Source: G020348185 sp964525045
GTDB lineage: Bacteria > Nitrospirota > Nitrospiria > Nitrospirales > UBA8639
Assembly: GCA_964525045.1 (NCBI GenBank)
Contig: CAZGFD010000003.1
Coordinates: 1-64,000 of the forward strand
DNA length: 64,000 nt
Reading direction: 5' to 3'
Position numbers and translations under genes: made by a program. Of this stretch, positions 26,563-35,540 are shown piece after piece; position 1 is the stretch's first letter, and each line of letters begins with the position of its first letter. The notes beneath the pieces are model-generated. The model was not told where the DNA came from, did no database searches, and was given only the letters and a program-made list of their open reading frames with translations.

Positions 26563-26640
26563 ATTGGACGAAGGCTGCACAATCAGAAGAAATGAAAAGG
26601 CTCACCCTTCTTTTTCACCTTGAACCTGAAATTGATCATA

Positions 26641-27231
26641 TCACGTATGACTCCACTCCTTTTTCAGCTCCTCTGCTATGGAAATGGCTTTTTTGACACC
26701 TAACGGTGTCAATCGATACCTCCCTCCTTTTCCCCGCCCAATCTTAGTAACAAAACGGTCCCTGATGTAATTGTGTAATACTCGATCAAGTCGTAACACC
26801 GGATGTATCGATTGTTTGATGGCCTGTTTGAGGGCCAAAACGGAAACTTCTGTGACACCCCGTATTTCAAGGTACCCAAGAAGCAATAAAAGAACTAATT
26901 TGGCCTCGGACTCTTTTCCGGGAAGTGGGATCCGGCAGAGGAGAATGGAGGAATGCGGGTCCGTTTCTAATATTCCATCCAAAGAGGGGAGGGGCACGGT
27001 GTGCTTTGGGGTTGATTGAAGGACCTGACTTGTTTGGGGGTGTTCCTGGAATCTTTCCTTTCCCGGAAAGGCTTTGAACCATTCATTGGCAAGGTCCTGA
27101 AATTTCTCGAATTGCTGAATGACCGTTTTTACCTCTCCTTCGGCCTCAAATTCCCATTCCCCAGCCTTTACGCGGATCTTTATTACATTAATTTTGGATG
27201 AGATTGGATTGAGATTTTCCATGGGTGCCAT
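26641..27231 (-). CDS. Hypothetical protein with winged-helix-like C-terminus
   Basis: About 196 residues. The N-terminal 50 residues (INVIKIRVKAGEWEFEAEGE, then VKTVIQQFEKF) look like a small beta-alpha domain, followed by a Pro/Gln-rich linker. The C-terminal 75 residues, including VLHNYIRDRFVTKIGRGKG and GRYRLTPLGVKKAISIAEEL, resemble a winged helix. I do not recognise the family. The start is ATG 27231, with AGGG seven bases upstream. Confidence 0.55.
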   Translation of the reverse strand: MAPMENLNPISSKINVIKIRVKAGEWEFEAEGEVKTVIQQFEKFQDLANEWFKAFPGKERFQEHPQTSQVLQSTPKHTVPLPSLDGILETDPHSSILLCRIPLPGKESEAKLVLLLLLGYLEIRGVTEVSVLALKQAIKQSIHPVLRLDRVLHNYIRDRFVTKIGRGKGGRYRLTPLGVKKAISIAEELKKEWSHT

Positions 27232-27298
27232 TATCATGCCCTAAATTGACTATAATGTCATATTTGTGGCAAAAACACAAAAAACCAGTCAGCCTCAT

Positions 27299-27474
27299 GC
27301 GCCCGGGGTATGGGCGCACAGGACGGGAGAAGCGGGAAAATGGGCAACCTTGACTTGAACTCGGTTCCTGATTGGCTGGCACTCATGAAATAAATGAGTC
27401 AGAGTTCCAGCCTAAGAAGCCAGTCCATGCCCGAGTTGGTGGTAAATAATACTGTGAAAGCGGGCGGCTCACAG
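27299..27474. ncRNA. Candidate structured RNA (unclassified) in a 490-base gap
   Basis: Nested complementary segments: TGCGCCC / GGGCGCA (27299-27319, seven-base loop); AACTCGG / CCGAGTT (27358-27364 with 27431-27437) enclosing a hairpin with GGCTGG / CCAGCC and ACTCAT / ATGAGT; and CTGTGA / TCACAG (27452-27474), followed by AAGGAG. A TATAAT stands at 27251-27256. It does not fit any riboswitch consensus I know. The rest of 27475-27723 shows no gene. Confidence 0.35.
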
Positions 27475-27723
27475 GAATTAAGGAGATGCAGGTTTGCGAT
27501 TATGTTGAGTGAGAGAACATAAGAAATGGCCCTATCTTGACAAAAAAACGACATTTGGTGGGTATTGATGAGGTAACGGGAAAAGGAAAAACTTTTGCTT
27601 GCCTCCTTAATTTGAGATGTGAGAACATAGCCGGTCTATTTGAGTGGGAGCCAACGTGGGATTCGGGATTGAGAGGGCTGACTAGTCGGTTTATAGCAAA
27701 ATTTCCATGAGGGAAAACATTCG

Positions 27724-28467
27724 ATGTCAGTGGCTAATGATGTAATGAAATCCTTTGTGTTCCTTGCATTGCTTTTGGGGGTGCTGACGGTTTTGTGGGA
27801 ACTTCCAAAATGGGAGCAAAAGGCCGTTGCACGTCAAGTCATTCCCAAGCCAGTGACCGTTGATCTGCCAACCTTTGACACTCAAATATTCCTTCGTCAT
27901 GTGAAAACCCGGTTCCCTCGCTATAAGGAGGAATTTAAACGCGCGGCAGAAACTCAAGGAATTCCATGGACTCTTCTGGCCGCCCAGGCGTATCAGGAAT
28001 CTCGGTGGAATCGGAATGCCATGAGTCCGACAGGCGTTCGTGGGCTTATGATGCTGACCCGGGCCACCGCTGCAGATCTTGGGGTAAAAAATCGCCTTGA
28101 TCCAAAGAAAAGTATAGCGGGTGGTGCACAATATTTTGCTTGGTTATATAGTCGTATTCCCCTGCAGGTTGCTGAACCTGACCGTACCTTTCTCGCATTG
28201 GCCGCTTACAATGTGGGGTTTGGGCATGTGAAAGATGCTCGTACTTTGGCTAGGCGACTAAAAAAAGACCCCAATAAATGGAATGATCTCAAAACTGTTT
28301 TGCCCCTCCTCTCTAAAAAGAAGTATTACCGAACACTCCCTCACCGATATGCCCGTGGGTGGGAACCCGTTCACTATGTGAAACGTATACGAGCGTATCG
28401 AATCCTCTTGGAGCACCATCTTCAACAAAAATCCACAAAAAACTCCCCCAAAAACTCAGAACTTTAA
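27724..28467 (+). CDS. Membrane-anchored lytic transglycosylase (MltF-like SLT domain)
   Basis: 247 residues. An N-terminal hydrophobic segment (about 10-28) acts as an anchor. The SLT domain follows, with the catalytic Glu in QAYQESRWNRNAMSPTGVRG, then MMLTRATAADLGV and ALAAYNVGFGHVKDAR, typical of MltF-type enzymes that cleave the glycan strand. MltF itself carries a binding-protein domain in front; that domain is absent here. The gene stands alone. The ATG at 27724 is preceded by GAGGGAAAAC. Confidence 0.85.
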   Translation: MSVANDVMKSFVFLALLLGVLTVLWELPKWEQKAVARQVIPKPVTVDLPTFDTQIFLRHVKTRFPRYKEEFKRAAETQGIPWTLLAAQAYQESRWNRNAMSPTGVRGLMMLTRATAADLGVKNRLDPKKSIAGGAQYFAWLYSRIPLQVAEPDRTFLALAAYNVGFGHVKDARTLARRLKKDPNKWNDLKTVLPLLSKKKYYRTLPHRYARGWEPVHYVKRIRAYRILLEHHLQQKSTKNSPKNSEL

Positions 28468-28544
28468 GTATTAGTTTAGATTTAAATTCCTGCAGTTCTT
28501 AAAACATCTTATTGACCCTTTGCTAGGATACTTCAACGGTTTGG

Positions 28545-28574
28545 TTTGCAGGGTCAGGGTTCACGGCCTGCAAA
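28545..28574. terminator. Hairpin between convergent genes
   Basis: TTTGCAGG (28545-28552) pairs with CCTGCAAA (28567-28574) around 14 bases, between the rightward transglycosylase gene and the leftward membrane protein gene. No T-run follows on either strand. Confidence 0.4.
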
Positions 28575-28585
28575 AACTTGTGTAG

Positions 28586-29740
28586 CTAGCTTTCAACCTT
28601 GGACGTTGAATATGGAATTTTCCAGTCTGTTATGCCACTGCTGAAGTGATACGGAAGTTTTACTTTTGTAGATTCCCCTAAAAGAAATTGAACACAGACA
28701 AGACAGGTGATGCCGAAGGGCAGATAACCAAAATATCCCAGGAATGGCATTTCAAAAATGTGAAACCCTTGGACAAAGGGGATAACATATTTCCAGTGCG
28801 CCAGGCTCTGGTAATTCCACATTTCCCAGAAAAAACCGCAGATGATCCCCGCCAATCCGGGAATGACCGCCCGGCTCCAGTCTCCCTCCCTCATATCGTC
28901 TAGTAAACTTCTCTCGTCAAAAATTCGCTGGAGTCCGACCAAAATGCATAATGGCGATATCCATAAAAAGGGATATAATAAATTCGGCCATAACCCGATT
29001 CCCATTAATCCGATACAGGCCACAAGAAGAATTGCCACTCCAACCCCCCTTCCTTCAGGAATCGGAAACTTCCACCAATTGTCATATGCCCCGCGCAACC
29101 GAGGAAAGGACCTGAGGTATTCGCTTGTCCCTATCACAGCGGGCAGGACCGTCGAAAAAGGAATTGTTGCAGAAAAAAAGTAGGTTGTTGCGGTGAGTTC
29201 GTGACTTCCCAGGTAATACCAATTTTGTACAAATCTATTAAGAAACTCGAAAGTCCACCAAAAGGCGGCGCTGACGGGGAATAGGCTCAGGTAAAAAAAT
29301 GGTTTCTCTGTCAGCACGCATTGGCCGGTTCGTTTAACGGATAAGGCGTTGATGATCAGAATGTATCCGATCCAAAGCGGAGTAAAGGTATGATCCTGAA
29401 ATGGCTGAAACCAATTCAATCGTGTCCATGCCAGGGTCCAGGATAAAAGGAGGAATCCCAGTCCGCCCCAACCCCACCAGGGGTAAGACAGGTTGGCGGG
29501 TGCCTTTCCCTTCAAGTTTGAAAAGGTGAAGAATCGGTACAAGAAGGGAAGAAACAACCCAGCCAGCAACAAGGACAATATTGCAAACCACACCCACGAA
29601 AATGACTGAGGTTCGGCGTAGGTGGTAGTTGGAGGGAATGAGAGATATGGCTCAAGGGGGGAGCCACTCAACCACATTCCCAACAATGGAGTTCCAACTA
29701 GTAGGGAGATGAGGCATAGGAATTTGAGTATTCTGAGCAT
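28586..29740 (-). CDS. Polytopic membrane protein of unknown function
   Basis: 384 residues with about ten hydrophobic helices spread over the whole length and many Trp and Phe residues. Stretches such as YPWWGWGGLGFLLLSWTLAW and VIPGLAGIICGFFWEMWNYQ are typical of an integral inner-membrane protein. No family motif is recognised. The gene follows thiI in the same direction after about 60 bases. Confidence 0.7.
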   Translation of the reverse strand: MLRILKFLCLISLLVGTPLLGMWLSGSPLEPYLSFPPTTTYAEPQSFSWVWFAILSLLLAGLFLPFLYRFFTFSNLKGKAPANLSYPWWGWGGLGFLLLSWTLAWTRLNWFQPFQDHTFTPLWIGYILIINALSVKRTGQCVLTEKPFFYLSLFPVSAAFWWTFEFLNRFVQNWYYLGSHELTATTYFFSATIPFSTVLPAVIGTSEYLRSFPRLRGAYDNWWKFPIPEGRGVGVAILLVACIGLMGIGLWPNLLYPFLWISPLCILVGLQRIFDERSLLDDMREGDWSRAVIPGLAGIICGFFWEMWNYQSLAHWKYVIPFVQGFHIFEMPFLGYFGYLPFGITCLVCVQFLLGESTKVKLPYHFSSGITDWKIPYSTSKVES

Positions 29741-29799
29741 GGGGGATGCTGTGACGTTCTTGGGTAATAACTCAAGGTCAAAATTTTTGACGGGAGATT

Positions 29800-30996
29800 T
29801 TAAACTTGAATCCTGCTAGCTTCCGGATAGGCACATTCTGCCAGCTCAACTTGGTCGACAGCCTGGTCGATCATTACCTGAAGATCCAGCAGGCGCTCAT
29901 ACTGTTGTATTTGCTCTAATTGGCACCGCGTGTTTGGATGGGGAGGGACAAAAAGCGTACAGCAATCCTCGTCCGGTTCTATTGACGTTTCAAAGGTTCC
30001 GATAGTTTGAGCATCTTTGGTAATTTCGATTTTGTCCATCCCGATTAATGGGCGGAGGATGGGTAAAGAAGTCACTTCCGTCACGACCCCTAAGTTCTCA
30101 GGTGTTTGCGAAGCGACCTGACCCAGGCTATCACCGGTCACCAAGGCCCAGGCGTTTTCTTTTTTAGCCAAAGCTTCGGAAATTCTCATCATCATACGGC
30201 GGTAGAGAACCACGCGAATTGGGGCGGGAGCTTTCAGGACAATTTGACGCTGAATTTCACCAAATGAGACCAGGTACAATCGTGAAAACAGTTGGTAAGG
30301 GGTGAGGAGGGCGGCTAGATCCCGCACTTTTTCCTCGGATGCCCGAGAAAGGTAGGGGCGGCCATGAAAATGCACAAAGGCGACTTTGCACCCTCGTTTC
30401 ATCATTCGATAAGCCGCAACCGGTGAATCAATTCCTCCAGAAAGCAAACACATGACTTTCCCGCCCGTGCCCGTTGGAAGTCCTCCAGGGCCGTGTTCTC
30501 GTTTAAAGGCATAATAGAATTCTTTTTCGAGTATCTCGATAAAGATCGTAAGATCAGGGTGAGAGAGATTAACCCGTTTTCCGGTTTGTTCACATACGTA
30601 CGTTCCAATCTCCCGGTCAACGTCGACAGAGGTTTTGGAAAATCGCTTTTCGGCTCGTTTCGTGGTCACCCGAAAGGTCTGAAAAGGGAGGGAGGGAATT
30701 TCACGACCTATCGCTTCTTTCAGTCTTGTCAAATCCGGGCTAAAAGGATCGACAGAAACCGATCGAGCAAAAGAAAAATTGACAATCCCGAAGGCCCGCG
30801 AAAGTTTGCCTCGAATGGTTTCCACGCTGTGTTCTTCAGGGAATGTGACCCGAATTCGTCCCGGTAACGCCTCTACCTGGGTATGGCGTAAATCTTTGAG
30901 GGAGGAACGGAGGTGTTGAACAAGGCGTTGTTCAAAAAACCCTCGATTTCGGCCCTTCAAGGCTACCTCATGATAATGGACTAGAGCGTACCGCAT
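29800..30996 (-). CDS. thiI: tRNA 4-thiouridine synthase ThiI (no rhodanese domain)
   Basis: 398 residues. It makes s4U at tRNA position 8 and, in some bacteria, passes sulfur to thiamine synthesis. The N-terminal ferredoxin-like/THUMP region (LKDLRHTQVEALPGRIRV) precedes the PP-loop LLSGGIDSPVAAYRM and the TGDSLGQVASQT segment. A conserved EDCCTLFVPPHPNT carries Cys residues. The C-terminal rhodanese domain of the E. coli enzyme is absent, as in Bacillus-type ThiI. The ATG at 30996 has no ribosome-binding sequence: a GC-rich repeat element begins four bases upstream. Confidence 0.93.
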   Translation of the reverse strand: MRYALVHYHEVALKGRNRGFFEQRLVQHLRSSLKDLRHTQVEALPGRIRVTFPEEHSVETIRGKLSRAFGIVNFSFARSVSVDPFSPDLTRLKEAIGREIPSLPFQTFRVTTKRAEKRFSKTSVDVDREIGTYVCEQTGKRVNLSHPDLTIFIEILEKEFYYAFKREHGPGGLPTGTGGKVMCLLSGGIDSPVAAYRMMKRGCKVAFVHFHGRPYLSRASEEKVRDLAALLTPYQLFSRLYLVSFGEIQRQIVLKAPAPIRVVLYRRMMMRISEALAKKENAWALVTGDSLGQVASQTPENLGVVTEVTSLPILRPLIGMDKIEITKDAQTIGTFETSIEPDEDCCTLFVPPHPNTRCQLEQIQQYERLLDLQVMIDQAVDQVELAECAYPEASRIQV

Positions 30997-30999
30997 CAG

Positions 31000-31219
31000 C
31001 AGGATGTTGAAAAAGCTCGCCCGCCTTCACCAAGGCTACGGAGGACAGGGCGGCATGCGTTCCCTGCCCGCCATTGCGATTTCGCGAAGACAGGTCGGCC
31101 CGTTGGGGTGCTCAAAAAATCCGGGGTCCGGTCCGCGTGCCGACGGGGTTGCGGCCAGACTGGCACTGGCTGTGCCGAAGCTCTTGCGCGCAGGGGAGCG
31201 GGGCTTGTTGAATATCCTG
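31000..31219. mobile_element. MITE-like GC-rich element with imperfect terminal inverted repeats
   Basis: 220 bases, clearly GC-richer than its surroundings. The left end CAGGATGTTGAAAAAGC (31000-31016) and the right end GCTTGTTGAATATCCTG (31203-31219) are inverted repeats matching at 14 of 17 positions. The inside has a stem-forming ggcgg/ccgcc pair. No transposase is encoded; the open frames across it are not genes. It abuts the thiI start. No target duplication is clear. Confidence 0.5.
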
Positions 31220-31294
31220 TGAGGCTATTGGTCATTAAGAGATTGATCTTCAAAATGTAGAAATTAAGAAGTGTTATATTTTTTCCATAGCCTG

Positions 31295-32215
31295 TCAGGG
31301 ATTCGATTCAAGGAATCGTTCGGCGTCAAGTGCTGCCATGCATCCAGTGCCTGCAGCGGTGACCGCTTGCCGATAATGAGAATCCTGTACGTCGCCTGCA
31401 GCAAACACCCCTGGAATATTGGTCGCCGTACTCCGGGATTTCGTCAGAATATATCCATTTCCATCCATGTCAATCTGACCCTTGAACAAGACCGTATTTG
31501 GAGTATGCCCGATGGCGACAAAAACGCCAGCAAGAGGGAGATCATTCGTCTCATTGGTTTTGACATCTCGAAGTCGAATACCCGTGACCACCTCATCTCC
31601 TAATATGTCTTCAACGACGGAATTCCATTGAAACGTGACCTTTTCATTCTTGAATGCTCGATCCTGCATTATTTTTGAAGCCCTTAGGGCATCCCGTCTA
31701 TGGACCAGCTTCACGTTGGTGGCAAATTTGGTTAGGAACATGGCCTCTTCCAGGGCACTATCACCCCCGCCGACAACGGCGATCTCTTTCCCCCGGAAGA
31801 AAAAGCCATCGCAGGTGGCGCAGGTAGACACTCCATGACCCAGGAGTCGTGTTTCCGAAGGTAACCCTAGGAGATTTGCTGAAGCACCAGTAGCAATAAT
31901 CAGGGTCATTGCTGAAATGGTCTCCTCACCATCCATCGTTAATTGAAAAGGGCGCTTGCTCAAATCGACTTGGGTGATGTGGCCTGAACGAAAGGTGGTG
32001 CCAAATCGTTCGGCTTGGGCACGCATATCTTGAATCAGTTGCGGTCCCAATATTCCCTTGGGAAAGCCGGGATAATTTTCAACATCTGTGGTGAGAGTCA
32101 ATTGTCCGCCAGGTTCCGATCCGTCAATCAGAATGGGTGATAAATTCGCTCTGGCGGTATACAAAGCAGCTGTGAGTCCAGCGGGCCCAGATCCAATGAT
32201 GACAACCTTGTGCAT
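31295..32215 (-). CDS. trxB: Thioredoxin-disulfide reductase
   Basis: 306 residues, standard length. It reduces thioredoxin with NADPH. Motifs: FAD-binding IIGSGPAGLTAALYTARA, redox-active CATCDG (about 135-140), NADPH-binding GGGDSALEEAMFL, and the FAD-binding GVFAAGDVQD near the C-terminus. All expected residues are present. It lies 67 bases after the coaE gene in the same direction. Confidence 0.97.
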   Translation of the reverse strand: MHKVVIIGSGPAGLTAALYTARANLSPILIDGSEPGGQLTLTTDVENYPGFPKGILGPQLIQDMRAQAERFGTTFRSGHITQVDLSKRPFQLTMDGEETISAMTLIIATGASANLLGLPSETRLLGHGVSTCATCDGFFFRGKEIAVVGGGDSALEEAMFLTKFATNVKLVHRRDALRASKIMQDRAFKNEKVTFQWNSVVEDILGDEVVTGIRLRDVKTNETNDLPLAGVFVAIGHTPNTVLFKGQIDMDGNGYILTKSRSTATNIPGVFAAGDVQDSHYRQAVTAAGTGCMAALDAERFLESNP

Positions 32216-32282
32216 AAATATGACACTCCTTTAGGACAAGAGATTTCGTGAATACGTCATTTTCTTTTGGTTATGCCTTTCC

Positions 32283-32924
32283 TTAAAGGGCAAGCCTCTT
32301 AACTTGTGCCCTTTTGGATTGGCAGGCTCGCTTGCGAAAATCTTCATAGAGGACGCGCACGACTGCTCGTAATTGATTTAAGGACGCCGTCCCATCAATC
32401 ACAATGTCAGCATAGCGCAGTTTGTCACGCAAGGGCATTTGTTGTCGTAAGCGGCGTACGGTTTCGGCTTTTGTTAATCCGTCCCTTTGGCTGGCTCGGG
32501 CAATTTGGGTGTCACGGTCCGTACGGACTACTATGACCATATCCATTCGTTGATGTGCCTGAGCTTCGATTAACATGGCAGCATCATAGACGATAACCGC
32601 ATTGGGATCTTTGAGGCGGATTTCCCGAGTTCGGCGAGTTTGGGCTCGTGCGATATGTGGATACAGAATATCGGTTAACCGTTTTAGTTTGCCTGGGGAT
32701 TGAAAGACGATTTTTGCTAAAACCTCCCGATTTAAGGTGTGTTGGGGGGTTAAAATCGAGTTCCCGAACTCCTTTGCGATCATTTTTAAGGCCGGTTTTC
32801 CGGCCTTCACGACCTCTCGTGCCAAAGCGTCCGCGTCGATGATGTGAGCGCCACGCTGTTCAAACATCCGCGCGATGGTCGTTTTTCCAGAGCCTAACCC
32901 TCCCGTCAACCCCACCAATAACAT
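32283..32924 (-). CDS. coaE: Dephospho-CoA kinase
   Basis: About 214 residues. Last step of coenzyme A synthesis, phosphorylating the 3'-OH of dephospho-CoA. The P-loop GLTGGLGSGKTTIARMF is at the N-terminus, then GAHIIDADALAREVV and VYDAAMLIEA. ATG 32924 gives the normal MLLVGLTGG start, with AAGG six bases upstream; an extension to 32957 is possible but adds an unconserved head. The basic Lys/Arg tail is slightly longer than usual. Confidence 0.95.
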   Translation of the reverse strand: MLLVGLTGGLGSGKTTIARMFEQRGAHIIDADALAREVVKAGKPALKMIAKEFGNSILTPQHTLNREVLAKIVFQSPGKLKRLTDILYPHIARAQTRRTREIRLKDPNAVIVYDAAMLIEAQAHQRMDMVIVVRTDRDTQIARASQRDGLTKAETVRRLRQQMPLRDKLRYADIVIDGTASLNQLRAVVRVLYEDFRKRACQSKRAQVKRLAL

Positions 32925-33062
32925 AAGGAACCTTACCATATGGATTTCAAATTTCAAATTACTGGTTCGATTCTTATTTGATAAAGAGGCTTGACCCTCG
33001 TAGGTTCAGTAGGGTATTGGCTACTGTTGTTACAATCATCAGAGAAGGGGACAAGGTTTACC

Positions 33063-34109
33063 TTGAAGTGTTTATTGAAAAAATGGGTCATGTTCGGATT
33101 AGTATTTTCCATGTGGGGAATAGGCACTGATGCCTGTTGGAGCGGTCCTGTCAATTCTGTCAGAAATTCTCTTCCCGCTGAACTCTCTCAATGGACGGTC
33201 GCACAGGATGAAACAGGGCTCTATACATCAGTGCAAGAGGCGATTGATGCGGCCGAGCCTGGCGACACCATTTGGATCAAGGCTGGTCACTATTCGGAAG
33301 ACGTGACGGTCCATGGGAAAGATCAACTGAAAATTATCGGCGAGGGAATGGATCTGGTGGTGGTGTCGGGTCTGAAACGAGTTGGAACGTTACATATCGG
33401 GAAGTGGCCGTATGGGGCCCGCAATGTGGAAATCCATGGGTTAACCGTCATTCAACACGGTGGGTTGGGTTTGGGCATTTTTAATGGAGGTGGCATCGTG
33501 CTAAAAAATGTCCATGTGAAAGGAATGATCTTTGCCCAACAGGTTGAAAACGTTCGGATCGAAAACTGTATCGTCGGGGAAAGCGAAACCACGGGCATTG
33601 CGTTCTCGGAATCAACAGGGAACCTGATCAATAATTTTATTCATGATAATGACCATGGCGTGGTGGTTGGAGGGACTTCCCGGGTAATCTTGGAGCAAAA
33701 TGTTATTACAAGGAGTTTATTCGAGGCGGTGGTGGTTTCTGATAAAAGTCAGATTACCGTAGTTCGAAATACTCTCGTCAATAACAGTGGCGGCGTGGCC
33801 TTTCGTGATTTTTCGGAAGGGGAAGCCGAGGGGAACATTTTGACTCATAGTCAAGTCGGCTTTCTTTTTTCTCCAAACAGTCGCACCACGTTGTCCTTCA
33901 ATGTCCTGCATGCGAATTCAGTCAATTACCAAATTGACGGATCTTCAGCTTCTAGAGCCTTGAAACGTGGCGGAAAGACGGATGTGCATCTGTCCCCGGC
34001 ATTTGTGAATCCTGAGAATGATGACTTTCGTCTTTCATCCGAAACCCCCCTTGTCAATCTGGGTGGGTTTGCCTACCTCGGAGCCCTGCCACCGGTAAGG
34101 GCCAATTAG
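33063..34109 (+). CDS. Secreted right-handed beta-helix protein (NosD / pectate-lyase-like)
   Basis: 348 residues. A signal peptide precedes a repeating beta-helix: SVQEAIDAAEPGDTIWIKAG opens the fold (a pattern common in NosD and parallel-beta-helix proteins), followed by short repeats such as NVEIHGLTVIQ, NVRIENCIVG and VILEQNVITR. It is probably periplasmic or exported. The enzyme activity and ligand are unknown, and there is no copper-reductase cluster here. TTG 33063 with AAGG six bases upstream fits the signal peptide; 32991 would put another hydrophobic stretch in front. Confidence 0.75.
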   Translation: MKCLLKKWVMFGLVFSMWGIGTDACWSGPVNSVRNSLPAELSQWTVAQDETGLYTSVQEAIDAAEPGDTIWIKAGHYSEDVTVHGKDQLKIIGEGMDLVVVSGLKRVGTLHIGKWPYGARNVEIHGLTVIQHGGLGLGIFNGGGIVLKNVHVKGMIFAQQVENVRIENCIVGESETTGIAFSESTGNLINNFIHDNDHGVVVGGTSRVILEQNVITRSLFEAVVVSDKSQITVVRNTLVNNSGGVAFRDFSEGEAEGNILTHSQVGFLFSPNSRTTLSFNVLHANSVNYQIDGSSASRALKRGGKTDVHLSPAFVNPENDDFRLSSETPLVNLGGFAYLGALPPVRAN

Positions 34110-34114
34110 CCCAA

Positions 34115-34142
34115 AATCTGAGATTTGAAATCTGAGATCTGA
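34115..34142. repeat. Tandem 14-base repeat between convergent genes
   Basis: Two copies of AATCTGAGATYTGA in tandem (34115-34128, 34129-34142) between the ends of the beta-helix and retropepsin genes. It is one of several text-like low-complexity repeats in the intergenic spaces of this window. Confidence 0.6.
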
Positions 34143-34154
34143 AATGCTTCCCGG

Positions 34155-34898
34155 CTAACGGGGATGACGAAGTTGCAACTGACCTTGGTTCGCGTCTAGG
34201 GTGACAAGAAAATTATTAAGAAAAGACATGCCGAGGAGACCATCAATTCCTGGTTGAACATCCGGTAAATCATGAATGGCGACGACAACATTTTTCGCCT
34301 TTGCGCCATTGATCCCCATTGATTCCACTCTGGTCAAGTTGACTTGAACTGGCCCACCGGCGGTATTGACGGTGGCCACCTGACTCTCGGAATCAGAAGT
34401 CAGTCCCAATTCAATAGCTACATCGGTTGAAAGGACTGTCATGGTCGCTCCGGTGTCAAGAATGAGACGGACATTCTTCTGATTATTGAGATTCACCGGT
34501 ACAATTAGGGACCCGCCATATCGTTGGACGGGAACCGTGACGGTCCCGGTGTCCTCTTTTTCCGAATTCTCATTTTCCCCAAAAGCCAACTCCCCCTCAA
34601 AATCTGTTTCCTCGAGTTTTTCCCTTTCAGGTTCTGTATGAGGTAAGGGAGGGGTAGCGGGGCGGGGAGTCGGTGGTTGAGAAAAGGCAGGCTGTTGAGC
34701 CGGTGCTGTTTCATTCAATAACTGTTCGCAATTTTCGAGCTGGGCGGGGCTATCAGTAAGGACCATATGGCCGGAAGAGTCCTGACATCGATAGGTATTC
34801 GGCCAAGTCCGATCTACCAAGGGAAAACTCAAGAGAGTGATAAGACTCAAATGGAAGCTGAACCTTAACAACGGATTTGGGTATTCACGTGTGCGCAT
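34155..34898 (-). CDS. Retropepsin-like aspartic protease (clan AA) with DUF4124-like head
   Basis: 247 residues. A signal peptide (about 10-30) is followed by a DUF4124-like segment (NTYRCQDSSGHMVLTDSPAQ), then a Pro/Glu-rich linker. The C-terminal domain (about 125-247) has the single-domain aspartic protease site RLILDTGATMTVLS and the flap-region GIDGLLGMSFLNNFLVTLD. Such proteins dimerise to form one active site. It is periplasmic or outside. It stands at the distal end of the secretion cluster after a 43-base gap, so it could be co-transcribed with it. Confidence 0.82.
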   Translation of the reverse strand: MRTREYPNPLLRFSFHLSLITLLSFPLVDRTWPNTYRCQDSSGHMVLTDSPAQLENCEQLLNETAPAQQPAFSQPPTPRPATPPLPHTEPEREKLEETDFEGELAFGENENSEKEDTGTVTVPVQRYGGSLIVPVNLNNQKNVRLILDTGATMTVLSTDVAIELGLTSDSESQVATVNTAGGPVQVNLTRVESMGINGAKAKNVVVAIHDLPDVQPGIDGLLGMSFLNNFLVTLDANQGQLQLRHPR

Positions 34899-34940
34899 CT
34901 TGAATCATGAGGTGGTATTGGTGAACTGCTGAAAAGGAAT

Positions 34941-35540
34941 TTATCCTTGTTTTTCTTTTGTCAGGGGAATGGTAGCTTCAATGTGAGCACCCGTTTCTTT
35001 GACCTTCGTGGAGAGAACAATATTCGTTGGGTCGATTCGATTGACATGAATTCGACCATCCATGATTTCTCCTTGTCGGACAATATATATGTCCTTTCCA
35101 TTAGTCAGGAAGGCTTGGCTTTTTCCTCCTTTTTTGAGGTATCCCAGGAACTGATAGGCGTTGAGTTGCTGGCGTGCCCTTTGGGCGGCTAAGTCTCCAG
35201 GTGATGGGCCGGGAGGTGGGGGCGGTTTTTTAACGCCGTGGCTGGGAGGTTTCGCCATGACTGGCTTTGAATTGGATTTTGGCGGCGGTGGGGGCTTTTT
35301 GAAAGTCAGAGGTGCAAAAATATTTCGTGAGTGGGAAAAAGACACGTTCTGACGTCCGGGTTCAAGAATTTGAGCCGGGTCCATTGAATCTTCTGAGGTT
35401 TGAACCTGCTGGAGAGACAATTCCACCGGACTGAACGAGATGCCTGGTGGTGGGGATTCCCCAGAAAACTGAGTGAACATGAGGATGCCCCAAAGGACCA
35501 GTAATCCCACAAGAAGGAACCCTTTTTTTTGTTTCGTCAT
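34941..35540 (-). CDS. PilP/GspC-like periplasmic pilus or secretion protein
   Basis: 199 residues. One membrane segment (about 8-25), then a Pro-rich stretch (residues 80-115, with KKPPPPPKSN and VKKPPPPPGP), then a small beta domain (YQFLGYLKKGGKSQAFLTNG, EIMDGRIHVNRI) of the GspC homology-region/PilP type. In pilus and type II systems this domain links the inner-membrane platform to the secretin. It overlaps the PilO gene by four bases. Confidence 0.75.
   Translation of the reverse strand: MTKQKKGFLLVGLLVLWGILMFTQFSGESPPPGISFSPVELSLQQVQTSEDSMDPAQILEPGRQNVSFSHSRNIFAPLTFKKPPPPPKSNSKPVMAKPPSHGVKKPPPPPGPSPGDLAAQRARQQLNAYQFLGYLKKGGKSQAFLTNGKDIYIVRQGEIMDGRIHVNRIDPTNIVLSTKVKETGAHIEATIPLTKEKQG

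Noticed and set aside
27238..27480. A known riboswitch (c-di-AMP, c-di-GMP, cobalamin, guanidine or SAM type)
   Set aside because: I compared the conserved strings I know with the sequence and none fits. The region is kept only as an unclassified structured candidate.
30996..31253. An 85-residue protein across the GC-rich element
   Set aside because: It spans the mobile-type repeat, is Arg/Pro-rich, and has no family resemblance; it is a by-product of GC-rich DNA.
33063..34109. A NosD copper-insertion protein of nitrous oxide reductase
   Set aside because: Beta-helix repeats alone do not define NosD, and no nos genes are nearby.
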